From contig NZ_CP136693.1 in NCBI RefSeq assembly GCF_032922745.1, positions 3,038,001 to 3,102,000 on the forward strand: 64,000 nt of DNA, read 5' to 3'. Source of the stretch: Marinobacter salarius (GTDB taxonomy: Bacteria; Pseudomonadota; Gammaproteobacteria; Pseudomonadales; Oleiphilaceae). The stretch's first letter is position 1. Each line of letters opens with the position of its first letter. The position numbers were made by a program, and so were the translations under genes. The notes under the pieces were generated by a model. It was given only the letters and a program-made list of their open reading frames with translations, was not told the DNA's origin and did not search any database. Below are positions 24,897-33,074 of this stretch, in pieces.

Positions 24897-26078
24897 ATGC
24901 AATTCCAGCCAACAGAAGATCAAAAGGCGTTTCGCGAAACCGCGAAGCAATTCGCCACAAAAAAACTGGCACCCGGCTACCAGGAGCGCGCACGCGGCCA
25001 CGTCCTTGATCGTGCGCTGATAAAGGAAATGGGCGCGCTGGGTCTGATTGCGCCGGATCTGCCTGAGGAATTCGGCGGGCTTGGCGAAAGCTCGGTCACT
25101 GCAGGCCTCATTGTCGAAGAGATTGCCTATGCCGATTTCAACGCAAGCTATGTGCAGCTTCTAGGCTCTCTCATGGGAGGGATGGTGGCCAGGCACGCCT
25201 CCAGGGAAATCGCGTCAGAGTGGGTGCCCAAGGTTATTTCGGGTGATGCCGTCATCGGCCTGGGCCTGACGGAGCCGCGGGGCGGATCGGATGCGGCGAA
25301 CCTGACTCTCAGGGCCAAAAAGTCCGGAAACGGCTGGCGGCTGAGCGGCGAAAAGACGTCAATGAGCTTTGCCAGCCAGGCCGACGCAGCCGTCGTTTTC
25401 GCGCGCACGGGCGATCCTGACGGGGGCTCCCGCGGCGTCAGTGCCTTTTTTGTCGATCTGAACCAGGACGGCATCAGCCGCACGCATTTTGACGACATCG
25501 GCACCAAGCCTGTCGGGCGCGGATCGGTGTTTTTCGACGACGTCTTCGTGCCGGCCGAAAACATGATGGCCGAACAGGATCGCGCCTTTGCCACAATCAT
25601 GTCGGGATTCGACTATTCCCGCGCACTGATCGGCCTGGAATGTCTGGGCGCGGCGCAGGCCTCGGTGGACGAGACCTGGGCCTATGTCCGGGAACGCGAG
25701 GCTTTCGGCGCGCCCATCGTGCAATATCAGGGCGTCAGTTTCCCCCTGGCCGAGGCCGAAACCCAACTGACCATGATGCGCCAGCTTTGCTATTATACGC
25801 TGGATTTGCGCGACCGCGGCCTGCCCCACACCGCCGAGGCGGCGATGTGCAAATGGTACTTGCCGAAGACCGCCTGCGAGATTCTTCATCAGTGCCTGAT
25901 CCTGCATGGGCACTACGGCTATACCACTGACCTGCCCCATCATCAACGTTACAACGACGTTCTCGGCCTGCAGATCGGCGATGGCACCGCGCAAATCCAG
26001 AAACTGGTGATTGCCCGCGAAAAGGTCGGGCGGATGGCGCTTCAGTACGACAAGAAGGCAAAGGGAGCGGCAAAATGA
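24897..26078 (+). CDS. aliB: Acyl-CoA dehydrogenase, cyclohexanecarboxyl-CoA dehydrogenase-like (copy 2)
   Basis: Identical in predicted protein to the gene at 18,791 (393 aa, GDGTAQIQ motif with Asp at the usual Glu position). In this copy it heads an operon: hydratase, a second acyl-CoA dehydrogenase, PaaK-like ligase, carboxyltransferase, biotin carboxylase and HMG-CoA-lyase-like gene, with gaps of 33 bases or less. That context points to the first oxidation of a branched or alicyclic acyl-CoA that is later carboxylated and cleaved. RBS AAGGAGCG. The aliB symbol is tentative; a role on another ring or branched thioester is possible. Confidence 0.65.
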   Translation: MQFQPTEDQKAFRETAKQFATKKLAPGYQERARGHVLDRALIKEMGALGLIAPDLPEEFGGLGESSVTAGLIVEEIAYADFNASYVQLLGSLMGGMVARHASREIASEWVPKVISGDAVIGLGLTEPRGGSDAANLTLRAKKSGNGWRLSGEKTSMSFASQADAAVVFARTGDPDGGSRGVSAFFVDLNQDGISRTHFDDIGTKPVGRGSVFFDDVFVPAENMMAEQDRAFATIMSGFDYSRALIGLECLGAAQASVDETWAYVREREAFGAPIVQYQGVSFPLAEAETQLTMMRQLCYYTLDLRDRGLPHTAEAAMCKWYLPKTACEILHQCLILHGHYGYTTDLPHHQRYNDVLGLQIGDGTAQIQKLVIAREKVGRMALQYDKKAKGAAK

Positions 26079-26854
26079 GTGGTGTGATCGACGCATTCAA
26101 TGAGGGCAGCGTCGGCATCATCGAACTGGCACGCCCGGAGAAATTCAATTGCCTGTCACTGGAAGTGCATAATCGGATATCGGACGCGCGCACAAAATTC
26201 GAGTCCAATCGGGAAGTGCGGTCGATCCTCATTCGTGCACAGGGTAAGCACTTCTGCACCGGCGCCGATCTCACCGAAGTGAAGGGCAAATTAAACGATC
26301 CGGCCGCGCTGGATCATTTCATCGCCTCTGGCATGAAAAACCTCCGCGCGCTCGAGACGAGCACCCTCCCTGTCGTCGTCGCCGTGCAGGGGCTATGTCT
26401 GGCCGGCGGGATCGAGCTGATGCTGGCCTGCGACGTGTGCTTTGCCGCCGAGAGCGCGCAATTCGGCGATCAGCATGCGCAATTCGGTCTGATCCCCGGC
26501 TGGGGCGGTTCGCAGCGGCTGACACGGTTAATGGGCCAGCGCCGGGCGCTCGACCTGATGTACTCGGCGCGCTGGCTCAAGGCGGACGAGGCCAGGGAGG
26601 TCGGTCTGGTCAATTATATTGTTCCAGATGCGGATCTGCATGAGGCCACGTTGGACTATTGCCAGACCATCGGCACCCGCTCGCGCCCTGGTATTGCCGA
26701 GATGAAACGGCTGGCCCGCGAAGGTGCAGACATGACGATAGACCAACAGATGCGGCTTGAGCGCGACGCAGCGGTGCGCGCCCTACCCGGCAACGACGTT
26801 GCCGAAGGACTTGATGCTTTCGAGGACCGACGCAAGCCGGCTTTTAAGTGCTGA
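26075..26854 (+). CDS. Enoyl-CoA hydratase/isomerase family protein (copy 2)
   Basis: Identical to the 19,969 gene in protein sequence (259 aa), with the same His in place of the second catalytic Glu. ATGA overlap with the preceding dehydrogenase and nine bases to the next one. In a liu-type scheme this would be the hydratase acting after carboxylation, since no other hydratase lies in this operon; the altered active site makes an isomerase or hydrolase role equally possible. Confidence 0.8.
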   Translation: MSGVIDAFNEGSVGIIELARPEKFNCLSLEVHNRISDARTKFESNREVRSILIRAQGKHFCTGADLTEVKGKLNDPAALDHFIASGMKNLRALETSTLPVVVAVQGLCLAGGIELMLACDVCFAAESAQFGDQHAQFGLIPGWGGSQRLTRLMGQRRALDLMYSARWLKADEAREVGLVNYIVPDADLHEATLDYCQTIGTRSRPGIAEMKRLAREGADMTIDQQMRLERDAAVRALPGNDVAEGLDAFEDRRKPAFKC

Positions 26855-26863
26855 GGAAGAACC

Positions 26864-28024
26864 ATGGATTTCATACTGAACGACGAACAACGCTTGATTT
26901 ACGAATACGGCGGCCAGTTGGCGCAAAAATTTGACAACGCTTACTGGCTACGGCATGCGCGCAAGCATGAATTCCCCAAGGACATGTTCCAACAAATTGC
27001 CGATGATGGATTTCTCGGCATCATGGTGCCCGAAGAATATGGCGGCGCCGGGCTTGGCATGACCGAAATGGCCCTGTTCATGGAAGGCACTGCCAATCAC
27101 GGCATACCGCTTTTGATGATGGTGGTCGGCCCGACCATGTCGCTAGCCCATATCGCCCATCACGGAACCGAGTTTCAAAAGAAAGAGCTTCTTCCGGCTG
27201 CCTGCCGTGGCGATATCCAGTTCTGTTTTGCGATCACCGAGCCGGGCGCCGGATCCAACACGATGAAAACCACGACACTCGCAAAGCGCCGGGGCAACCG
27301 GTTCAGCCTGTCGGGGGAAAAGACCTTCATTACTGGCGCCGAGGTGTCGGACTACTGTCTGGTGGTAGCTCGGACCAAACCGCACACAGAGGTCAGCCGC
27401 AAGACCGACGGATTCACCCTGTTTGCTGTGGACATGAAGAAAAAGGGCGTTGAAAAACAGCGGGTGAAGATCTCGATCCCTCTCCCTGAAGAACAGTGGA
27501 CCTTGTTTTTCGATGAGGTGGATCTGGGCCCCGAGGATGTGGTCGGCGAGGTGGACGAAGGGTTCTCGATCCTGTTCGATAGCCTCAACCCCGAGCGCAT
27601 CATTCTGGCCGCACTGTGCTGCGGAATCGGCCGTTTTGCGCTGAACAAGGGTGTGGCCTACGCGTCCGAGCGCAATGTCTTCGGCCAGCCCATCGGCGCG
27701 CATCAGGGCGTTCAGCACCCGATGGCTAAGGCGCACACAGCGGTCGAGATGGCCAGCCTGATGACCCATCGGGCGGCATGGGAGTTTGATAACAAACTGT
27801 CTGCTGGGGCCTCGTCGAACATGGCGAAATACGCAGCGGCCGAAGCGGGGATCGAGGCTGTGGACGCCGCGCTCCAGGCGCATGGCGGATCGGGCTTTAC
27901 CGAGGATACGGGGCTTTACGAGATGTATCCGTTGGTGCGGCTACTGCGCACCGCGCCCGTCAACCGCGAGCTGTGCCTTAGTTTCATCGGCGAAAAGGTC
28001 ATGGGCTTGCCACGATCTTATTGA
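26864..28024 (+). CDS. Acyl-CoA dehydrogenase
   Basis: 386 aa, complete; the truncated relic at 20,758 is its duplicate. Motifs: VPEEYGGAGLGMTEMALF, FAITEPGAGSNTMKTTTL, LSGEKTFITGAEVSDYCLVV, FGQPIGAHQGVQHPMAKAHT, LQAHGGSGFTEDTGLYEM. The base is probably the Glu in SLNPERIILAAL (isovaleryl-type position), because the C-terminus (REL-LSFIGEKVMGLPRSY) has no Y-E-G motif. It resembles the dehydrogenase at 36,255, which belongs to an itaconate-type operon, but the two are clearly different orthologues. RBS GAGGAAGAACC. Likely a second, chain- or branch-specific oxidation in this operon. Confidence 0.87.
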   Translation: MDFILNDEQRLIYEYGGQLAQKFDNAYWLRHARKHEFPKDMFQQIADDGFLGIMVPEEYGGAGLGMTEMALFMEGTANHGIPLLMMVVGPTMSLAHIAHHGTEFQKKELLPAACRGDIQFCFAITEPGAGSNTMKTTTLAKRRGNRFSLSGEKTFITGAEVSDYCLVVARTKPHTEVSRKTDGFTLFAVDMKKKGVEKQRVKISIPLPEEQWTLFFDEVDLGPEDVVGEVDEGFSILFDSLNPERIILAALCCGIGRFALNKGVAYASERNVFGQPIGAHQGVQHPMAKAHTAVEMASLMTHRAAWEFDNKLSAGASSNMAKYAAAEAGIEAVDAALQAHGGSGFTEDTGLYEMYPLVRLLRTAPVNRELCLSFIGEKVMGLPRSY

Positions 28025-28057
28025 TATTGATCGCCGACTTAGCATGGAGGACAGTAT

Positions 28058-29449
28058 ATGCTATTTGGAATGCGCTTCCGGCGGCAAGATGCGGCCGCCA
28101 AGGTGAACGACCCCTTCTGGCACGAGATTGAGGGCACGCCTCTCGACGAAGTGCACCGCATTCAGGAGGAGCGGCTGCGCGAGCAGATGGACTATCTCAA
28201 GGCGAACTCGACGTTCTACCAGGATAAATTTGCTGCAGCAGGTGTGAGGTTCGAGGAAATCCGCACGATCGAAGATCTGCAGAAACTGCCCTTTACCCAT
28301 AAGACCGAGATCCGCGAAAGCCTCGCTGCGGAACCACCCTTTGGCAAGCATCGGGCCGCGCCGGTGGCGGACATCATCCAAATGCAGGCCTCATCAGGCA
28401 CGACGGGTAGCCCGTCCTATGTCGCGCTCACCGAACCCGACGCCGAAATGTGGCACGAGATGACAGCGCGCTGCTTTTTCGCCAACGGCGTGCGGCCGGG
28501 CGACATGGTGCTGCACGCATTTTCGCTGGCAAAGGGATTCGTCGGCGGCATCCCGGTGATGCAGGGGCTGCAATACATGGGCGGGATCGACGTGCCAGTC
28601 GGGGCAGATGGTGGCGCGGAACGGCTGCTCAGGGCCTGTGCCGACACTCGCCCGCGCTGCGTGGTCGGCGCACCCAACTTCGTTCTACATCTGGCCGAAA
28701 AGGCACCCGAAGTGCTTGGTTGCAAGGCCAGTGAACTGGGCATTGAGCGAGTGATTGTCGGTGGCGAACCGGGTGGTGGCATTCCGGCGATCCGCGCCAA
28801 GATCGAAGAGGCCTGGGGCGCAAAATGCGCCGAGATGATGGGTGGCACCGATCTGGGCGTGACCTACTGGGCCGAATGCGACGCACGGTCGGGGATGCAT
28901 ATGGTCAACATGGACTATATCATTACCGAGCTGCTCGACCCCGAAAGCGGCCGGATCATTCCCTGGGAGAAAGGCGCCGAGGGCGAGATGGTCTACACCG
29001 CGATCGGCCGGCAGGCGAGCCCGCTCGTGCGGTTCCAATCGGGCGATTATATCGAGGTCATCGACACCGAGTGCTCCTGCGGGCGCACCGGTCCCAAGAT
29101 CCGTTGCACGGGGCGGACTGACGACATGCTGATCGTGCGCGGGGCCAATGTCTTCCCTTCCGCGATAAACAGCGTGATCACCGAAATGGTACCCGAAACA
29201 AATGGTGTCATGCGAATCGTGGCGGATTTCGAAGGCCACACCACGCAAGGCGCGTTGAAGGTGATCGTCGAACGCGGTCCTGGTCGCGATCCGGCGGATG
29301 ATAACACCCTAAAGAAGAGGATCGAGCAGCGCTTACGCGACTCCCTAGTGTTCAAGGCCGATGTTCATCTGGTGGCCCCCGACACCTTCGAGAAACCCGG
29401 CGCCGCCAAGGTTGCCTTCGTCCTCAGAGAGTACCCCGACCTGCCATGA
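28058..29449 (+). CDS. Phenylacetate-CoA ligase (PaaK)-like AMP-forming ligase
   Basis: 463 aa. PaaK-type ANL enzyme: QASSGTTGSPSYVALT is the ATP loop, VGGEPGGGIPAIRAKIEEAW and MMGGTDLGVTYWAECD the adenylate site, RTDDMLIVRGANVFPSAI the hinge region of the lid. Residue C-x-C near CSCGRTGPKIRCTGR is typical of PaaK relatives. It would activate the pathway's starting acid (an arylacetic- or cycloalkylacetic-like acid by family preference) to its CoA thioester. RBS GGAGG seven bases before the ATG. Its stop overlaps the carboxyltransferase start. Specificity is inferred from family only. Confidence 0.85.
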   Translation: MLFGMRFRRQDAAAKVNDPFWHEIEGTPLDEVHRIQEERLREQMDYLKANSTFYQDKFAAAGVRFEEIRTIEDLQKLPFTHKTEIRESLAAEPPFGKHRAAPVADIIQMQASSGTTGSPSYVALTEPDAEMWHEMTARCFFANGVRPGDMVLHAFSLAKGFVGGIPVMQGLQYMGGIDVPVGADGGAERLLRACADTRPRCVVGAPNFVLHLAEKAPEVLGCKASELGIERVIVGGEPGGGIPAIRAKIEEAWGAKCAEMMGGTDLGVTYWAECDARSGMHMVNMDYIITELLDPESGRIIPWEKGAEGEMVYTAIGRQASPLVRFQSGDYIEVIDTECSCGRTGPKIRCTGRTDDMLIVRGANVFPSAINSVITEMVPETNGVMRIVADFEGHTTQGALKVIVERGPGRDPADDNTLKKRIEQRLRDSLVFKADVHLVAPDTFEKPGAAKVAFVLREYPDLP

Positions 29450-31053
29450 CTAGAATGAAATCCCTACTCGACACCGGATCCGACGACTTCCGGGAAAACG
29501 ACACATGTTACCGGGAAAAAGTCGGCGAACTGCATGCCCTTCGGCGACAGCAACGCCTCGGCGGCCCCGAGAGGGCGCGGAAACGCCACGAGAAGAATAA
29601 CAAGATTCTTCCGCGCGAGCGGGTCGAGAGGCTAATCGATCCGGGCACACCATTCCTGGAGCTCGGCGAGCTTGCCGGGCTCAACAAATATGATAGCGTT
29701 CCGCCGGGTGCCGGCATCATCACCGGAATCGGTGTGATCGAGGGGCGCCAGTGCATGATCATCGCCAATGACGCCACGGTCAAAGGCGGCACCTATTTTG
29801 GCATGACCTGCCGCAAGCACGTTCGGGCGCAGAAAGTCGCCTGGAAGAACAGGCTGCCGGTGATAACCCTAGTCGATTCCGGGGGCGCTTTTTTGCCGGA
29901 TCAGGAGAATATCTTCCCGGACGAAGGTCAGTTCGGCTCGATCTTCCACCACCAGGTCGGCATGTCCGGCGATGGCGTGCCGCAGATCGCCGTGGTCATG
30001 GGCCCCTGCACTGCAGGTGGTGCCTATATTCCCGCGCTCTGCGACGAGGTGGTAATCGTGCGCGGTCAGGGCTTCATGTATCTGGGCGGGCCGGAACTGA
30101 CCTTCGCGGCGACCGGCGAAAAAGTCGATGCCGAGACGCTGGGCGGCGGCAAGATGCACTCCTCGGTTTCGGGTGTGACCGACCACCTCGCCGAGGATGA
30201 CGCGCACGCGCTGGCCATCACCCGCGAAATCGTCAGACACCTGGGCGAAAAGCCTCTGCCTCGCAAGACGCCGAAGCCACCACTCCCCCCGGCCTACCCG
30301 GTGGAAGAGATCTACGGCATCGTCAGCCGTGACCCCAAGGTGCCGACTGACAACCGCGAGATCGTCGCACGTCTGCTGGACGACAGCGATTTTCACGAGT
30401 TCAAGCCGCTTTACGGCGACACCATGATGACCGGCTGGGGCCGCATCCATGGCCATGAAGTTGGCATTCTCGCCAATACCGGCGTGCTCTTCGTCGAGGC
30501 CGCGCTGAAGGCCACGCATTTCATCAATCTCTGCGTCCAGCGCGATATCCCGCTGCTGTTCCTGGCGGATGTGAACGGTTTCATGGTCGGCCGGGAGGTC
30601 GAGCAGATGGGCATCGCCAAGGCCGGCGCGAAAATGATCACCGCCATGTCCTCGGCACGAGTGCCGAAGTTCACGATCATCACCGGCGGCTCCTACGGCG
30701 CGGGGTACCTGGCCATGCTCGGTCGTCCGTTCCAACCGGACGCAATGTTCGCCTGGCCTACGGGGCGATCGGCAATCATGGGACCCGAACAGGCCGCCAG
30801 CGTGCTGGCCCAGGTCCGTGCCCAGATCAATGAACGCGACGGCAAAAGCTGGACGCCCGAGGAGGAGGAAGCCTTCAAGGCCCCCATCCGTAAGGAATAC
30901 GAGAATTTCCAGGGCGCCTACAATTTCGCCTCGAACCTTTGGATCGATAGTGTGATCGAACCATGCGAAACCCGCGATGTCATGGCGCTCCTGCTGGACG
31001 TGACTTCACGCAGGCCCAGAGACAAAACCCATTTCGGCGTGTTCAGGATGTGA
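29446..31053 (+). CDS. Acyl-CoA carboxylase beta subunit (carboxyltransferase), second set
   Basis: 535 aa. Motifs parallel to the copy at 5.4-7.0 kb: PPGAGIITGIGVIEGRQCMI, VVMGPCTAGGAYIPALCDE, GILANTGVLFVEAALKATHF, ITGGSYGAGYLAMLGRPFQP. The two beta subunits are distant paralogues, not recent copies (for example LNKYDSVPPG here against AAYGQYGGEVPG there), so they probably prefer different substrates. Translationally coupled to the ligase (ATGA) and ten bases before the alpha subunit. Carboxylates the gamma position of a 3-branched enoyl-CoA by family. Confidence 0.9.
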   Translation: MTRMKSLLDTGSDDFRENDTCYREKVGELHALRRQQRLGGPERARKRHEKNNKILPRERVERLIDPGTPFLELGELAGLNKYDSVPPGAGIITGIGVIEGRQCMIIANDATVKGGTYFGMTCRKHVRAQKVAWKNRLPVITLVDSGGAFLPDQENIFPDEGQFGSIFHHQVGMSGDGVPQIAVVMGPCTAGGAYIPALCDEVVIVRGQGFMYLGGPELTFAATGEKVDAETLGGGKMHSSVSGVTDHLAEDDAHALAITREIVRHLGEKPLPRKTPKPPLPPAYPVEEIYGIVSRDPKVPTDNREIVARLLDDSDFHEFKPLYGDTMMTGWGRIHGHEVGILANTGVLFVEAALKATHFINLCVQRDIPLLFLADVNGFMVGREVEQMGIAKAGAKMITAMSSARVPKFTIITGGSYGAGYLAMLGRPFQPDAMFAWPTGRSAIMGPEQAASVLAQVRAQINERDGKSWTPEEEEAFKAPIRKEYENFQGAYNFASNLWIDSVIEPCETRDVMALLLDVTSRRPRDKTHFGVFRM

Positions 31054-31063
31054 GGGGCCAGCC

Positions 31064-33070
31064 ATGAAAATAAAAACACTTCTCATCGCCAATCGCGGCG
31101 AAATCGCCTGCCGGATTGCGCGCACCGCGCGGGCCTGCGGCATCACACCCATCGGGGTCCATTCCGATGCCGACAGCAACGCCTTTCATGTCCGGGAGAT
31201 CGGCCAATCTATCCGCCTGGGTGCTGGTCCCGCATCCGAGAGTTACCTGAAGGTCGATGCCGTCATCGCTGCCGCCAGATCCGTCGGCGCCGATGCGATC
31301 CATCCTGGCTACGGCTTTCTGGCCGAAAACCCCAATTTTGCCCGTGCGGTCGAGGCTTCCGGGATGATCTTCATGGGGCCGACGCCCGAAACGCTGGAGC
31401 GCTTCGGCGACAAGGCCAGCGCTAAGGCGGCAGCGGTTACCGCCAGCGTTCCAGTGATCCCGGGCACGGAAGGTGCGCAGTCCGACCCTCAGAAAATTGC
31501 CGCCGCAGTACGCGAAATGGGTCTGCCGGTGCTGCTCAAGGCGGTCGGTGGCGGCGGCGGGCGCGGGCAGCGGCTTGTGACAGAGGCGGCCACGCTGGAG
31601 GAGGACATCGAAGGTGCGCTGCGCGAGGCGAAATCCACCTTCGGCTCGGAGGGCCTTCTGCTGGAACGTTTCCTGCCAGAGGCGCGCCATGTCGAAGTGC
31701 AGATCGCGGGCGACGGCAAGGGGCATGTGGTACACTTGTTCGAACGCGACTGTACGCTCCAGCGCCGGCACCAAAAGGTCATCGAAGAGGCCCCTGCCTG
31801 GGGTCTGCCGCGTGCGCTTCTGGACAAAATCGGGCAAGACGCGGTGCGACTGGGCGAGACGCTCGACTATCGCGGCCTGGGCACGGTGGAGTTCCTGGTT
31901 GCGGGGGACGAGTATTACTTTCTCGAGGTTAACCCCCGGATCCAGGTGGAACACCCCGTCACCGAGGCGATCACCGGCCTGGACCTAGTCTCGCTTCACC
32001 TGCGCATTGCCGAAGGTGCGGGCCTTGGTTTCACGCAGGGGAATCTGAAGATCACCGGTCACGCGGTCGAGGCACGGCTTTACGCCGAAGACCCGGCGAT
32101 GCAATTCGCCCCCTCGACGGGCACGCTGACCACACTGAGCCTGCCCGATGGGTTACGCATCGACAGCGGCGTTAAAGAAGGCGACACGGTCACGCCCTAT
32201 TACGATCCCATGATCGCCAAGCTGGTCGTTCACGCGCCCGACCGCGAAACAGCATTGGCACGGCTGGCGACGGCTCTGGACCATGTTGCGGTGGAGGGCG
32301 TGCAAACCAACCGTGCCTTCCTGTCGGCGCTGGCGCGGAACCCGGAATTCGCGCAGATGCAGGTTCATACGCGCTGGATCGACGGTCGTATCGACGTGTT
32401 GACACAGCCACGCACCCTGTCCCGTCCCGAGCTCTGGAAGGCGGCCGCCGCCATTCTCTTCGTGGCAACGCCACGCCGCGATACAGATGCCGACCCCTGG
32501 ACCAATCGCAACACCTTCACTGGCTGGCGCCTCGGTCTCGGGGACGACGTGCTCGAAGCGGGACAACGCGTGTCGCTCACGGACTCTGCAGGCATATCCG
32601 AGGAATTATGCGTCGGCCCCGTCAAACCCGGAGACCGGTACACCGTCCTGTCGGAAAACTACGATGCAATGACACTGGCGGCGCGTGAAATCACGGCGGG
32701 CCGCTGGTGCCTGAGCGAGGGCGATACTGTCCTTTTGATCGACGCACGGCGACACGCCGGGGTGATCGAGATGGATACACCCGAGGGCCGCCTGATCTTC
32801 CATCCGGCCGCTCCGCTGGATTTCGTCGGCGGCGATGCTGCGGCGGATCGCGCTGTGGCCTCTCCGCTGACCGGGGTGATCGTCGAGATCAACGTGACTG
32901 AGGGTCAGTCCGTGGCCGAAGGCGACGTGGTCGCGGTCATGGAATCCATGAAACTTGAAATCTCGATCCGCACTGCCGCAGCCGGTATCGCCAGCAATAT
33001 ATCCGTCTCGAAAGGGGACATGGTCGATCGCGGCCAGGTCATAGCCGAGATCCTGCAATACGAGGAGTGA
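31064..33070 (+). CDS. Acyl-CoA carboxylase alpha subunit (biotin carboxylase plus BCCP), second set
   Basis: 668 aa. LLIANRGEIACRIARTARA start, ATP loop KAVGGGGGRGQRLV, active site LEVNPRIQVEHPVTEAI, C-terminal biotinyl domain with lysine in VMESMKLEIS. Works with the carboxyltransferase directly upstream. Same length as the first alpha subunit but only moderately similar. Four bases separate it from the lyase gene, RBS GAGGAGTGATGAA. Together these give the carboxylation step of the 24.9-34.0 kb operon. Confidence 0.92.
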   Translation: MKIKTLLIANRGEIACRIARTARACGITPIGVHSDADSNAFHVREIGQSIRLGAGPASESYLKVDAVIAAARSVGADAIHPGYGFLAENPNFARAVEASGMIFMGPTPETLERFGDKASAKAAAVTASVPVIPGTEGAQSDPQKIAAAVREMGLPVLLKAVGGGGGRGQRLVTEAATLEEDIEGALREAKSTFGSEGLLLERFLPEARHVEVQIAGDGKGHVVHLFERDCTLQRRHQKVIEEAPAWGLPRALLDKIGQDAVRLGETLDYRGLGTVEFLVAGDEYYFLEVNPRIQVEHPVTEAITGLDLVSLHLRIAEGAGLGFTQGNLKITGHAVEARLYAEDPAMQFAPSTGTLTTLSLPDGLRIDSGVKEGDTVTPYYDPMIAKLVVHAPDRETALARLATALDHVAVEGVQTNRAFLSALARNPEFAQMQVHTRWIDGRIDVLTQPRTLSRPELWKAAAAILFVATPRRDTDADPWTNRNTFTGWRLGLGDDVLEAGQRVSLTDSAGISEELCVGPVKPGDRYTVLSENYDAMTLAAREITAGRWCLSEGDTVLLIDARRHAGVIEMDTPEGRLIFHPAAPLDFVGGDAAADRAVASPLTGVIVEINVTEGQSVAEGDVVAVMESMKLEISIRTAAAGIASNISVSKGDMVDRGQVIAEILQYEE

Positions 33071-33074
33071 TGAA

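Larger units (their letters stand above)
24820..26984. repeat. 2.1-kb direct repeat, complete copy
   Basis: Second copy of the block at 18,714-20,831. Here the block continues without a break into the intact dehydrogenase and the rest of its operon, so this is the ancestral right-hand junction. Its left flank is transposase debris, whereas the first copy has the divergent flavin oxidoreductase gene on its left. Confidence 0.92.
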
